Shown: positions 8,725 through 17,040 of the stretch, in pieces | Layout of the letters: every line of letters begins with the position of its first letter | How positions within the stretch are numbered: position 1 is the stretch's first letter | Source: Pseudomonadota bacterium | Lineage (GTDB): Bacteria; Pseudomonadota; Gammaproteobacteria; Steroidobacterales; Woeseiaceae | Direction: 5' to 3' | Assembly (NCBI GenBank): GCA_027618995.1 | Contig: JAQCGO010000001.1 | Location: 62,001-126,000 of the forward strand | Length of the DNA: 64,000 nt | Notes under the pieces: model-generated | The model's database searches: none | What the model saw: the letters and a program-made list of their open reading frames with translations, nothing else | What the model was told of the DNA's origin: nothing | Made by a program: the position numbers and the translations under genes

Positions 8725-10679
8725 AACTGAATGCGGTAGCGCCCGAAACCTTGCGAATCACTGCCGGTTTTTTGAATTGGCGAGTCGGGCGTCAGTGCCC
8801 TGCCAGCCTCGGGCGAGGATGAAAAAACCACGTTGACGTCGCCGGGAATAGGGGCAAATGACCAGTTGCCATCGGCGGTCGGGTTCACAATGCCTTCCTC
8901 GATGATATAGCTGGCCAGCACGTCACGGTTGGAGTCGGGTGCGACGATGACGATGTTGCTGCCGTCCATGCCGGGGAACGCGCCGCCACCGTAGGCGCGA
9001 TAATTGTTGGTCGCGACGAGAAACTCCTGCTCGTCGCTGATCGCCTGGCCGGCGAAACTGAGCCCGACGATGCGGTGACTGTCCGGGTTGGCCAGCTTGC
9101 CCGCGGTGTCATAGCGCCGCGCAACGGTAAGGTCGATGCGGTAATCGACGCCATCAATGACATCGAAGTTGTAGGATGGGTAAGCCGGATCGAGCAGTTC
9201 CTGCTCATCGCTCACCGCAGGGTCGATTTGTCGGAAAGCGCCGGCCGACATTTCCAGCCACTCGCGCACCCCTGCACCCGTAAGCTTTGCGACGCGCAGC
9301 GTGTTCGGGTACAGGTAAAGATCAGCAATATGCTTCAGTGCGATTTCGCCGGCAGGTATGTCCGTGTAGTAATCGCTGCCGGACCTGCCTCCCGACTTGA
9401 ATGGTGCGCTCGCGGACAGGACGGGCAGGCCATCGAATTCGGTGCCCTCGATGAGCCGCTCGACATAGCGTTTTTGTGCATTCGTGACGATCTGGATCGA
9501 GGGGTCGTCCTGCACAAGTGCGAAAAAGCTGTTGATCGGTGCAGTAATTTCTCCGACCGCAGTCCGCACGTAATCAATCGCCGCATCATGCTCTTCCCGG
9601 ACGGCAGCCAGAATTTCGGCATCCGGTTCAACGAGTGGCACGACTTCGTCGCCGATACGCTCGACGATCGGCCGGGTCCTGCCAGCGCCGTCGACCACTC
9701 GCCAGGTGCCGTTCGCACCGACGGCCAGCTGCAGGTCGACGTAACCGAGGTGACTGCCCCAGGATCCTGGCATGGTCGCAGGGACACCATTGATCGTGCC
9801 TCTTTCAATGTCCACGTTGTTTATGCCGGCGTAGGTAGCGCTCGGAAAGACCTGGTGACTGTGGCCGAACATGATCGCGTCGATGTCAGGAACGGTCGAC
9901 AACAGCCAGGCCGCATTTTCGTCCATGCCCTGGCTCGCCGTGGGGCCCAGCCCGGAGTGCGGGATGGCGACGACGATGTCGGCACCCTCGGCCTTCATCT
10001 TTGGAACGAGCTCACGCGCCATATCGACGATGTCGTGCGCGACCACCTTGCCCTGCAGGTTCGTCCGGTCCCAGTTCATGATCTGTGGTGGCACGAATCC
10101 GATAAAACCGATCCGGATGTCGTGCGAGCTGCTGTCCTCGGCACGCAGCGACCGGTCGACGATGATGTACTGCCTGAAGTAAGGTTGGTCGTTGTCGGGG
10201 TCGTCGTCACCATCGTCGTGAAATACGTTGGCGCTGATGTAGGGGAAGTTCGCACCCTTGATGCTGGCATCGAGAAATTCGAGGCCGTAGTTGAACTCGT
10301 GGTTGCCAATATTGCCGACCGCGTAGTCGAGCAGGTTCATGGCTTTGTAGACCGGGTGCACATCGCCTTCCCGCAGGCCTCGTTGTCGCGCCATGAAATC
10401 ACCGAGTGGATTGCCCTGCAGCAGGTCACCATTGTCGACCAGCACACTGTTCGCCACTTCCGCGCGCGCGACTTTCAGGAGCGTCGCTGTGCGCGCGAGT
10501 CCGACCGATACGGACGGCTGGTCCTGAAAATAGTCGTAGTCGACGATATGCATGTGCAGGTCCGTGGTCTCGAGGATGCGGAGCTGCATCTGTGCATCCG
10601 GCGTCGGCGTGCACGCCGCGGCGACAGCGAGTGAACAGAGCAGATAGAGTCGTGGGGAACGTGTCATGGCTGCCAGCAT
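8721..10679 (-). CDS. cpdB: 2',3'-cyclic-nucleotide 2'-phosphodiesterase / 3'-nucleotidase (CpdB-like)
   Basis: Envelope phosphoesterase of 652 residues that would release nucleosides from 2',3'-cyclic and 3'-nucleotides, the usual RNA breakdown products. The signal region ends at AAAC (Cys23), an acceptable though non-ideal lipobox; a second ATG at 10667 is an equally good start. Metal-site motifs are canonical: TTDLHMH (Asp40, His42), VDNGDLLQGNPLGD, NIGNHEFNYG and MFGHSHQVF. The C-terminal half carries the 5'-nucleotidase substrate-binding domain. It is convergent with the MFS gene and divergent from the deoA run, which handles the nucleosides it would release. Confidence 0.9.
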   Translation of the reverse strand: MLAAMTRSPRLYLLCSLAVAAACTPTPDAQMQLRILETTDLHMHIVDYDYFQDQPSVSVGLARTATLLKVARAEVANSVLVDNGDLLQGNPLGDFMARQRGLREGDVHPVYKAMNLLDYAVGNIGNHEFNYGLEFLDASIKGANFPYISANVFHDDGDDDPDNDQPYFRQYIIVDRSLRAEDSSSHDIRIGFIGFVPPQIMNWDRTNLQGKVVAHDIVDMARELVPKMKAEGADIVVAIPHSGLGPTASQGMDENAAWLLSTVPDIDAIMFGHSHQVFPSATYAGINNVDIERGTINGVPATMPGSWGSHLGYVDLQLAVGANGTWRVVDGAGRTRPIVERIGDEVVPLVEPDAEILAAVREEHDAAIDYVRTAVGEITAPINSFFALVQDDPSIQIVTNAQKRYVERLIEGTEFDGLPVLSASAPFKSGGRSGSDYYTDIPAGEIALKHIADLYLYPNTLRVAKLTGAGVREWLEMSAGAFRQIDPAVSDEQELLDPAYPSYNFDVIDGVDYRIDLTVARRYDTAGKLANPDSHRIVGLSFAGQAISDEQEFLVATNNYRAYGGGAFPGMDGSNIVIVAPDSNRDVLASYIIEEGIVNPTADGNWSFAPIPGDVNVVFSSSPEAGRALTPDSPIQKTGSDSQGFGRYRIQF

Positions 10680-10831
10680 TCTGACAGAAAAAAGGGACGG
10701 CGAGGCCGCGCGTAGATCCTCAACCCAATAGCTAAACGTCGCATATCGATTCTCTAGTTACGGATTGCTTCGTAGTTCGATAAGATGACCAGGTCTGGTC
10801 CGATCGCGGTACGCTTGAAAGCAACTAAAGT

Positions 10832-10924
10832 ATGAAAAAATTCTCTTTTTATCAATCACCTGCAGATGACGTCCTAACGGCGAAGATGCTGGCCGATTTC
10901 CACGCGCACGTGGGCGCGAAATGA
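10832..10924 (+). CDS. possible 30-residue ORF upstream of deoA
   Basis: A short frame starting MKKFSFYQSPADD and ending HAHVGAK ends 10 nt before the deoA ATG. Its second half is GC-rich at third codon positions like the real genes here, and its end is close enough for translational coupling. The upstream Shine-Dalgarno is weak (ACTAAAGT). It could be a leader peptide, a small protein or chance. I do not recognise it. Confidence 0.3.
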   Translation: MKKFSFYQSPADDVLTAKMLADFHAHVGAK

Positions 10925-10934
10925 TCACCAGCTG

Positions 10935-12254
10935 ATGCTGTTTACCGACGTCATCAGGACCAAGCGCGATGACGGCGAACTGTCGGCTGAGCAAATCCGG
11001 TTTTTTGTAAACGGGCTCAGCGACGAAAGCATTCCGGCGGAGCAGGTATCCGCGCTGGCGATGGCGATTTTCCTGAATTCAATGAACTTCGCCGAAACCG
11101 CCACGCTGACCATGAGCATGGCTTCATCGGGCACGGTGCTTGACTGGTCGGACCTCGATCTGGATGGACCTGTGGTCGACAAACACTCGACCGGTGGCGT
11201 TGGTGACAAGGTCAGCCTGATGCTGGCGCCGATTGTCGCCGCCTGCGGCGGCTATGTACCAATGATTACGGGTCGCGGCCTCGGCCATACCGGCGGCACG
11301 ACCGACAAATGCGAGGCGATCCCCGGCTACAACACGGCGCCGGATTTTGCGACCTTCAGAAAGACCGTACGCGAGATCGGCTGCGCCATCATCGGCCAGA
11401 CCGCGGATCTTGCGCCAGCCGACCGGCGCTTCTACACGATTCGCGATGTCACCGGTACCGTGGAGTCGGTGCCGCTGATTACAGCCTCGATAATGGCGAA
11501 AAAAATCGCCGCCGGTCTCGAGGCGCTGGTTATGGACGTCAAGGTCGGATCCGGGGCTTTCATGCCGAGCCTTGAGCGGGCTCGCGAGCTGGGCAGCAGT
11601 ATCGTCAGGACGGCCGGGCTGGCCAGTCTGAAAACGCATGTGCTGATCACGGACATGAATGAAGTGCTCGGGCGCACAGCGGGCAATGCACTGGAGATCG
11701 CGGAGACAATTCGTTACCTGAAGAACGAGGATCGAGAGCCTCGGCTGGATGCCCTGGTCATGGGCCTGTGTGTGGAAATGCTGGTCGCGTCCGGTATTGA
11801 AGCGGATCGTGACATCGCCCTGCGTCGAACGGACGAGGCGGTCAGCAGTGGTCGCGCGCTGGAGGTTTTCGCGAAAATGATCACAACGCTCGGCGGGCCT
11901 GCCGACTTCGTTGACAAGTGTGACGCCTACCTGGCCGTTGCGCCGGTCATCCGGCCGATTAGGGCGCAAGACTATCTTGCCAGTATCGACACGCGCAGCA
12001 TCGGCAATGCGATCATCGGGCTCGGTGGCGGCCGCCGCAAAGTCGGTGAAAAGCTGAATATGGCTGTGGGTTTCAGCGCTGTGGCGGCGATCGGTACGGA
12101 ACTCGGCGCCGACACGCCGCTGGCCATCGTTCATGCCGCCAGCGAAACCGAAGCGGACATTGCCGAGGCGGCATACCGGAAGGCCTGTACGACGGCAAGT
12201 CGAGCGCCTGAGAAAATGCCGGTCATCAGAGAGATTCTGACGGGCGCGGACTGA
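10935..12254 (+). CDS. deoA: thymidine phosphorylase
   Basis: Cytoplasmic enzyme that splits thymidine or deoxyuridine with phosphate into the base and deoxyribose-1-phosphate. At 439 residues it is almost exactly E. coli length, and the N-terminus (IRTKRDDGELSAEQIRFF) lines up with known DeoA starts. The phosphate-binding motif DKHSTGGVGDKVS lies at 82-94, followed by ITGRGLGHTGGTTDK. It heads a rightward run with a nucleoside transporter, nucleoside hydrolase and ribokinase. The base product fits the reductive pyrimidine pathway encoded leftward from 22 kb, and the sugar product fits deoC at 28 kb. Confidence 0.95.
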   Translation: MLFTDVIRTKRDDGELSAEQIRFFVNGLSDESIPAEQVSALAMAIFLNSMNFAETATLTMSMASSGTVLDWSDLDLDGPVVDKHSTGGVGDKVSLMLAPIVAACGGYVPMITGRGLGHTGGTTDKCEAIPGYNTAPDFATFRKTVREIGCAIIGQTADLAPADRRFYTIRDVTGTVESVPLITASIMAKKIAAGLEALVMDVKVGSGAFMPSLERARELGSSIVRTAGLASLKTHVLITDMNEVLGRTAGNALEIAETIRYLKNEDREPRLDALVMGLCVEMLVASGIEADRDIALRRTDEAVSSGRALEVFAKMITTLGGPADFVDKCDAYLAVAPVIRPIRAQDYLASIDTRSIGNAIIGLGGGRRKVGEKLNMAVGFSAVAAIGTELGADTPLAIVHAASETEADIAEAAYRKACTTASRAPEKMPVIREILTGAD

Positions 12255-12313
12255 ATAATACGGTATCCTTAGGGTCCGCTTAAACAAGAACAATAAATCG
12301 GGTGGGGGACAGA

Positions 12314-13534
12314 ATGGGCAATTACATCAGCATCGTTGGCATCGTTGTGCTGCTCGGTATTGCGTACGCTTTCTCAAGCAACCGCAAAGCGATCAATCTG
12401 CGCATCGTGGGAGCGGCATTTGTGCTGCAGGCGGCGATCGCGGCTGTCGTGATCTATTCGCAGGTCGGACGCGACCTTATCGACACCCTGAGTGACGGTG
12501 TGATGGCGGTGATCTCATTTTCGGGTGACGGCATCGCCATGCTGTTCCAGCCGTTTGCCGATCCCGGCAGTTTCGGTTTCATTTTTGCGATCCACGTATT
12601 GCCCGTCATCATTTTCTTCTCGGCTTTGATGTCCGTGTTGTATCACCTCGGTGTGATGCAATGGATCGTGCAGATCGTCGGCGGCGCATTGCAATGGGTC
12701 ATCGGTTCCGGGCGCGTCGAGTCGCTGAACGCGGCGGCGAATATTTTCATCGGTCAGACCGAGGCGCCACTCGTCGTGCGGCCGTATCTCAAGGGACTCA
12801 CTGAGCCGCAGTTTTTCGCCATCATGGTTTCCGGCGTTGCATCGATCGCCGGTTCCGGGCTGGCGGGCTATGTATTGATGGGCGCGGAAACCAAGTACCT
12901 GCTGGCGGCTGCGTTCATGGCCGCTCCGGGCGGCCTGCTGATGGCGAAGATGATCATGCCCGACGAACGACTCGAGTCCGATCATGGTGCGAAGCTAGAG
13001 ATGGAAAAGAGCCAGTACGCCAACGTTATTCTCGCTGCCGCCACTGGCGCTACCGATGGCCTGAAACTCGCCGTCAACATCGGTGCGATGCTGATCGCGT
13101 TTGTCGCGTTGATCTCCTTGGTCAATGGCATCTTCGGCCTGGTTGGTGGCTGGTTCGGCTATCCGGATCTTTCGATGGAATACCTGCTCGGCTGGATTTT
13201 CGCGCCGATCATGTGGTTGCTGAGTGTGCCCTGGGAAGAAGCGCGGGCTGCCGGCTCGCTGTTCGGCGAGAAACTCGTACTCAACGAATTCATTGCGTTC
13301 TCGCATCTGAATGAATACCTGGCCGGCATGAGCGAGCGAACCAAAGCCATCGTTACATTTTCTTTATGCGGATTCGCCAACCTGTCATCCATTGCGATCC
13401 TGCTCGGCGGTCTCGGCGTGCTGGTGCCGGAGAAAAAAGAGCTGATCGCGAGATTCGGCCTCAAAGTCGTGCTGGCAGGTTCACTGTCCAATCTGATGAG
13501 TGCTGCACTCGCCGGGTTGTTGCTGGTTTTCTAG
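12314..13534 (+). CDS. nupC: concentrative nucleoside transporter (CNT/NupC family)
   Basis: Inner-membrane Na+ or H+ coupled nucleoside importer of 406 residues from the ATG at 12314. This start has GGGGGA 5 nt upstream; a GTG at 12302 is less likely. The substrate-site motif GQTEAPLV begins at Gly147, and the second-half motifs NEFIAF and SLCGFANLSS are typical CNT signatures. Many hydrophobic helices span the whole length. Its position between deoA and a nucleoside hydrolase fits import of nucleosides for breakdown. Confidence 0.93.
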   Translation: MGNYISIVGIVVLLGIAYAFSSNRKAINLRIVGAAFVLQAAIAAVVIYSQVGRDLIDTLSDGVMAVISFSGDGIAMLFQPFADPGSFGFIFAIHVLPVIIFFSALMSVLYHLGVMQWIVQIVGGALQWVIGSGRVESLNAAANIFIGQTEAPLVVRPYLKGLTEPQFFAIMVSGVASIAGSGLAGYVLMGAETKYLLAAAFMAAPGGLLMAKMIMPDERLESDHGAKLEMEKSQYANVILAAATGATDGLKLAVNIGAMLIAFVALISLVNGIFGLVGGWFGYPDLSMEYLLGWIFAPIMWLLSVPWEEARAAGSLFGEKLVLNEFIAFSHLNEYLAGMSERTKAIVTFSLCGFANLSSIAILLGGLGVLVPEKKELIARFGLKVVLAGSLSNLMSAALAGLLLVF

Positions 13535-13537
13535 AGC

Positions 13538-14488
13538 ATGGCGAGGAAGATAATTATCGACTGCGATCCGGGGCAGGACGATGCAGTTGCGCTGCTGTTG
13601 GCGTTTGCGTCCCCGGGCGAACTCGATCTGCTGGGCATTACGACCGTCGCCGGCAATGTACCGCTGGGGCTGACACAGCGTAATGCGCGCATGCTGTGTG
13701 ATATTGCCGGCAGGCAAGAGGTTCGCGTGTACGCCGGCTGTGACCAGCCGCTGCGGCGGCAACTCGAAACTGCGGAACAGATTCACGGCGCTACCGGCAT
13801 CAATGGGCTCGAGGTTTTCGAGCCGAGTACGCCGTTGCAATCGGAACACGCTGTCGATTTTATTATCCATACCTTGCTGGACGCCGACGACGCTTCAATT
13901 ACGCTGGTGCCGATCGGGCCGCTGACCAATATTGCAACGGCGATGGACAGGGAGCCGGAGATCCTGTCGCGCATCGAACGCATTGTGTTAATGGGTGGCG
14001 CGATGCGCGAGGGTGGCAATCGCACGCCATCCGCGGAGTTCAACATCCTGGTCGACCCGCATGCGGCCGATATCGTGTTTCGCTGCGGCCGACCTATTAC
14101 CGCGTTCGGACTTGACCTGTCGCACCAGGTGCTGTCGACGCGGGATCGCGTTGCACGAATTCGTGCGCTGAACAATCCGGTCGCTGCCGCCACCGCCGAC
14201 ATGCTGAGTTTTTTTGATCGCTACGATACGGTCAAGTACACCTCCAAGGGAGCGCCACTGCATGATCCGTGCCCCGTTGCCTGGCTGCTGCGGCCCGATC
14301 TCTTCGCTGGCAAGGACTGCAATATTTCGATTGAAACGCAATCCGAACTGACGATGGGGCATACCGCCGTGGACTTCTGGCATGTCACCGATCGACCCAT
14401 CAACGCGACCTGGATGCATACCGTGGATGCGCCCGGGTTTTACGATTTCCTGATTGAGCGTCTGGCGCGCTTTGGCGAACACGCGTGA
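13538..14488 (+). CDS. inosine-uridine preferring nucleoside hydrolase family protein
   Basis: Calcium-dependent N-ribohydrolase of 316 residues that would cleave ribonucleosides to base and free ribose. The family fingerprint DCDPGQDDA lies at 8-16, with FNILVDPHAAD near the middle and His242 in PLHDPCPVAW, the position of the catalytic His in this family. It starts 3 nt after the nucleoside transporter stop, and its own stop overlaps the ribokinase GTG. Together the three genes form an import-hydrolyse-phosphorylate chain. Base preference (pyrimidine or purine) cannot be decided from sequence alone. Confidence 0.93.
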   Translation: MARKIIIDCDPGQDDAVALLLAFASPGELDLLGITTVAGNVPLGLTQRNARMLCDIAGRQEVRVYAGCDQPLRRQLETAEQIHGATGINGLEVFEPSTPLQSEHAVDFIIHTLLDADDASITLVPIGPLTNIATAMDREPEILSRIERIVLMGGAMREGGNRTPSAEFNILVDPHAADIVFRCGRPITAFGLDLSHQVLSTRDRVARIRALNNPVAAATADMLSFFDRYDTVKYTSKGAPLHDPCPVAWLLRPDLFAGKDCNISIETQSELTMGHTAVDFWHVTDRPINATWMHTVDAPGFYDFLIERLARFGEHA

Positions 14489-15348
14489 CCTCGGTCGTCG
14501 TCATCGGCTCGGTGAACCTCGACATTGTCGCGGTCGCCGATCGGCTGCCAGCGCCGGGCGAAACGGTAACCGGCGCCGACCTGGCCCGCTACCCGGGCGG
14601 CAAGGGAGCGAATCAGGCGCTGGCGGTGGCCAGGCTTGGTGCCGACGTGTGCCTGCTCGCGTGTGTCGGCACTGATGCTGCCGCGGATGAAGCGCTGGCC
14701 TTGTTGCGCGCTGGTGGTGTCGATCTTGCAGGCTGTGTTGCAGTCGACGAGATCGCAACCGGTGTTGCGCTGATCTCGGTCGCGAAGTCGGGCGAAAACC
14801 AGATCGTTGTTGCGCCCGGCGCGAATCGTGCCTTGTCGCCGGAGCGACTGGTGATCCCGGCCGCCGATGCGCTGATTTGCCAACTCGAAGTTCCGGTAGA
14901 AACGATTGCCCATGCTGCGGCGAATTTCGATGGTTTTTTTTGCGTCAATCTCGCACCGGCACGGCACGTCGATGTCACCGTGCTGCAACGCGCAGACCTC
15001 GTCGTGGTCAACGAAACAGAAGCAGCGTGGTATGGCGACAGCCTTGCGGCTTGTCACGGCATGATTGCGACGACATTCGGTGCGGCCGGCGTTGTCTTGC
15101 AGAAAAATGGCGTGGATCTCGCGCGCACCAAACCACCGCGAGTGCAGGTAGTCGATACCACGGCGGCCGGTGATACGTTCACGGCCGCGCTCGCCGTCGC
15201 GCTGGTCGAGGGCCAGTCGCCGGAAGATGCACTCAACTTCGCCTGCGCGGCGGGCGCCGCTGCGACCACTAAAGCGGGTGCTCAACCATCACTGCCGACG
15301 CGCGCCGAGGTCCTGCAGCTTTTGCAGGAGGCTGCCTCCGAGGGCTAG
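14485..15348 (+). CDS. rbsK: ribokinase (PfkB family)
   Basis: Phosphorylates ribose to ribose-5-phosphate. The protein has 287 residues. Signatures are the N-terminal GGKGANQALAVARLGADV, where GGKGAN is the ribokinase form, and the C-terminal DTTAAGDTF with catalytic Asp230. The GTG start overlaps the hydrolase stop (GTGA), a direct coupling to the enzyme that frees ribose. Its stop codon shares CTAG with the stop of the convergent cytidine deaminase gene. A deoxyribokinase role is possible but not needed in this context. Confidence 0.9.
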   Translation: MTSVVVIGSVNLDIVAVADRLPAPGETVTGADLARYPGGKGANQALAVARLGADVCLLACVGTDAAADEALALLRAGGVDLAGCVAVDEIATGVALISVAKSGENQIVVAPGANRALSPERLVIPAADALICQLEVPVETIAHAAANFDGFFCVNLAPARHVDVTVLQRADLVVVNETEAAWYGDSLAACHGMIATTFGAAGVVLQKNGVDLARTKPPRVQVVDTTAAGDTFTAALAVALVEGQSPEDALNFACAAGAAATTKAGAQPSLPTRAEVLQLLQEAASEG

Positions 15349-15734
15349 AGGCGGAACGACGACGGCAGCAGTTCGCTCATGCTGTAGGTATGCCACTCGT
15401 TATCGTTGTCTTTGACGATGATGCGGGTTTCGCCGTCCGAGAACTCGTTGATGCGCTGGCGACAACCGCCGCACGGCGTGCAGGCGCGGATCTTGTCACT
15501 ACCGCCGGCAACCGCAATCGCAACGATGCGCTGGCCGCCCGCCGCGATCATGGCCGATATTGCGCCGGCCTCGGCACAACTGCTCTGTGGATACGCGGCG
15601 TTTTCCACGTTGCAGCCGACGTGCACGTTGCCGTGTTCGTCGATGATGGCCGCGCCGACGCGAAAATTCGAATACGGGCAGTAGGCCATGTCGCGGACGG
15701 TGCGCGCCGCGTCGAGTAATTCTTCATCGTTCAT
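15345..15734 (-). CDS. cdd: cytidine deaminase
   Basis: Small, probably homotetrameric zinc enzyme of 129 residues that deaminates cytidine and deoxycytidine. Zinc ligands Cys53, Cys88 and Cys91 and the proton shuttle Glu55 are present (SSCAEAGA; CTPCGGCRQ), the B. subtilis-type pattern. The ATG at 15734 is chosen because it matches the family N-terminus and has AAGGCGG upstream; a much longer in-frame extension runs into preA. It is the last gene of the leftward pyrimidine operon, 4 nt after preA, and channels cytosine nucleosides into the uracil route. Confidence 0.94.
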   Translation of the reverse strand: MNDEELLDAARTVRDMAYCPYSNFRVGAAIIDEHGNVHVGCNVENAAYPQSSCAEAGAISAMIAAGGQRIVAIAVAGGSDKIRACTPCGGCRQRINEFSDGETRIIVKDNDNEWHTYSMSELLPSSFRL

Positions 15735-15738
15735 TGCG

Positions 15739-17040
15739 TCAGTCCGCCTTGCGCATGGGATTGTTTGGGTGCGTCGTCCAGTTTGCCTTGGTTCTGGAGA
15801 TCGCCTTGCCGGTGCGTGCATCGATGCCATCAGTCATCGGCTGCATCGTAATACAGTTATCGACCGGGCAGACGCTGACGCAGAGGTTGCAGCCTACACA
15901 TTCGTCGTCGATGACCTCGAAACGGCGCTGGCCATTGACGGTGTGCGTAATCGCCTGGTGGGACGTGTCTTCACAGACGATGTGACAGCGACCACATTTG
16001 ATGCACAGGTCCTGGTCGATGACCGCCTTGGACACGTGATTCAGGTTCAGGTACTGCCAGTCGGTGACGCTCGGTACCGCCTTTCCGACCAGCTCGGCAA
16101 CGGAGCGCATGCCCTTGTCGTCGAGGAACATACTGAGGCCGTCCGTGAGGTCATCGATGATCTTGAAGCCATACACCATCGCGGCCGTGCAGACCTGCAC
16201 ATTGCTCGCACCCAGTGCCAGGAAATCAACGGCGTCGCGCCAGTCGGTGATGCCGCCAATGCCCGAGATCGGCAGTCCACGCGTGTCCTTGTTACGTGCG
16301 ATTTCGGCGACCATGTTGAGCGCGATCGGTTTGACTGCTTCACCACAATAACCGCCGTGTGTACCCATGCCGTCGGTGGTCGGGAACATCGTCAGCGTGT
16401 CGTAGTCGACGCGCATGATCGAGTTGATTGTGTTGATGAGCGATACGGCGTCCGCACCCCCTGCCTGTGCTGCTTTCGCCGGCGGCACGATGTTGGTGAC
16501 ATTCGGTGTCAGCTTGACGATGACCGGGACCGTGGCCGCTTGCTTGCACCATTCGGTCGCCATCTGAATGTATTCGGGAACCTGGCCGACGGCCGCGCCC
16601 ATGCCGCGCTCCGACATACCGTGCGGGCAACCGAAATTTAGCTCAAACGCGTCCGCGCCCGTGTCCTCTATCATCGGTACGATTTTTTTCCAGACTGCCT
16701 CGTTCATCGGCAGCATTACGGAAGCGACGACGGCGCGGTCCGGCCAGTCACGCTTGATCTGACGAATCTCGTCGAGATTGGTCTTAAGTGGCCGATCGGT
16801 TATCAGCTCGATATTGTTGAAGCCGATCACCCGTCGTTCGTTGCTGTGCAGCGCGCTGTAGCGCGGTCCGTTGACGTTCACGATCGGCGGGTCTTCGCCC
16901 AGCGTTTTCCAGACGACCCCACCCCAGCCGGCCTCGAACGCCCGGTTGACGTTGTAGGCCTTGTCGGTCGGCGGTGCGGACGCGAGCCAGAACGGGTTCG
17001 GCGAACGAATACCGAGGAACTCAGACTTGAGGTCAGCCAC
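15739..17040 (-). CDS. preA: NAD-dependent dihydropyrimidine dehydrogenase, subunit PreA
   Basis: Catalytic subunit that reduces uracil and thymine to the 5,6-dihydro forms. It has an FMN-binding barrel resembling dihydroorotate dehydrogenase, with the catalytic Cys near 138 in FGCPHGMSERGMG (equivalent to Cys671 of mammalian enzyme). Two C-terminal 4Fe-4S motifs follow: CIKCGRCHIVC and CVGCNLCVSVCPVDNC. I place the start at a GTG (17040) overlapping the preT stop by 8 nt, giving 433 residues; an in-frame start at 17082 is an alternative. It pairs with the adjacent PreT. Confidence 0.93.
   Translation of the reverse strand: MADLKSEFLGIRSPNPFWLASAPPTDKAYNVNRAFEAGWGGVVWKTLGEDPPIVNVNGPRYSALHSNERRVIGFNNIELITDRPLKTNLDEIRQIKRDWPDRAVVASVMLPMNEAVWKKIVPMIEDTGADAFELNFGCPHGMSERGMGAAVGQVPEYIQMATEWCKQAATVPVIVKLTPNVTNIVPPAKAAQAGGADAVSLINTINSIMRVDYDTLTMFPTTDGMGTHGGYCGEAVKPIALNMVAEIARNKDTRGLPISGIGGITDWRDAVDFLALGASNVQVCTAAMVYGFKIIDDLTDGLSMFLDDKGMRSVAELVGKAVPSVTDWQYLNLNHVSKAVIDQDLCIKCGRCHIVCEDTSHQAITHTVNGQRRFEVIDDECVGCNLCVSVCPVDNCITMQPMTDGIDARTGKAISRTKANWTTHPNNPMRKAD

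Noticed and set aside
9075-10634. 519-codon open frame opposite the CpdB-like gene
   Set aside because: Its frame is complementary to a protein with intact metal motifs; the shadow lacks any domain or start signal.
15735-15830. Longer N-terminus for cytidine deaminase
   Set aside because: The added residues lie in preA, look unlike any family member, and a good ribosome-binding site precedes the shorter start.
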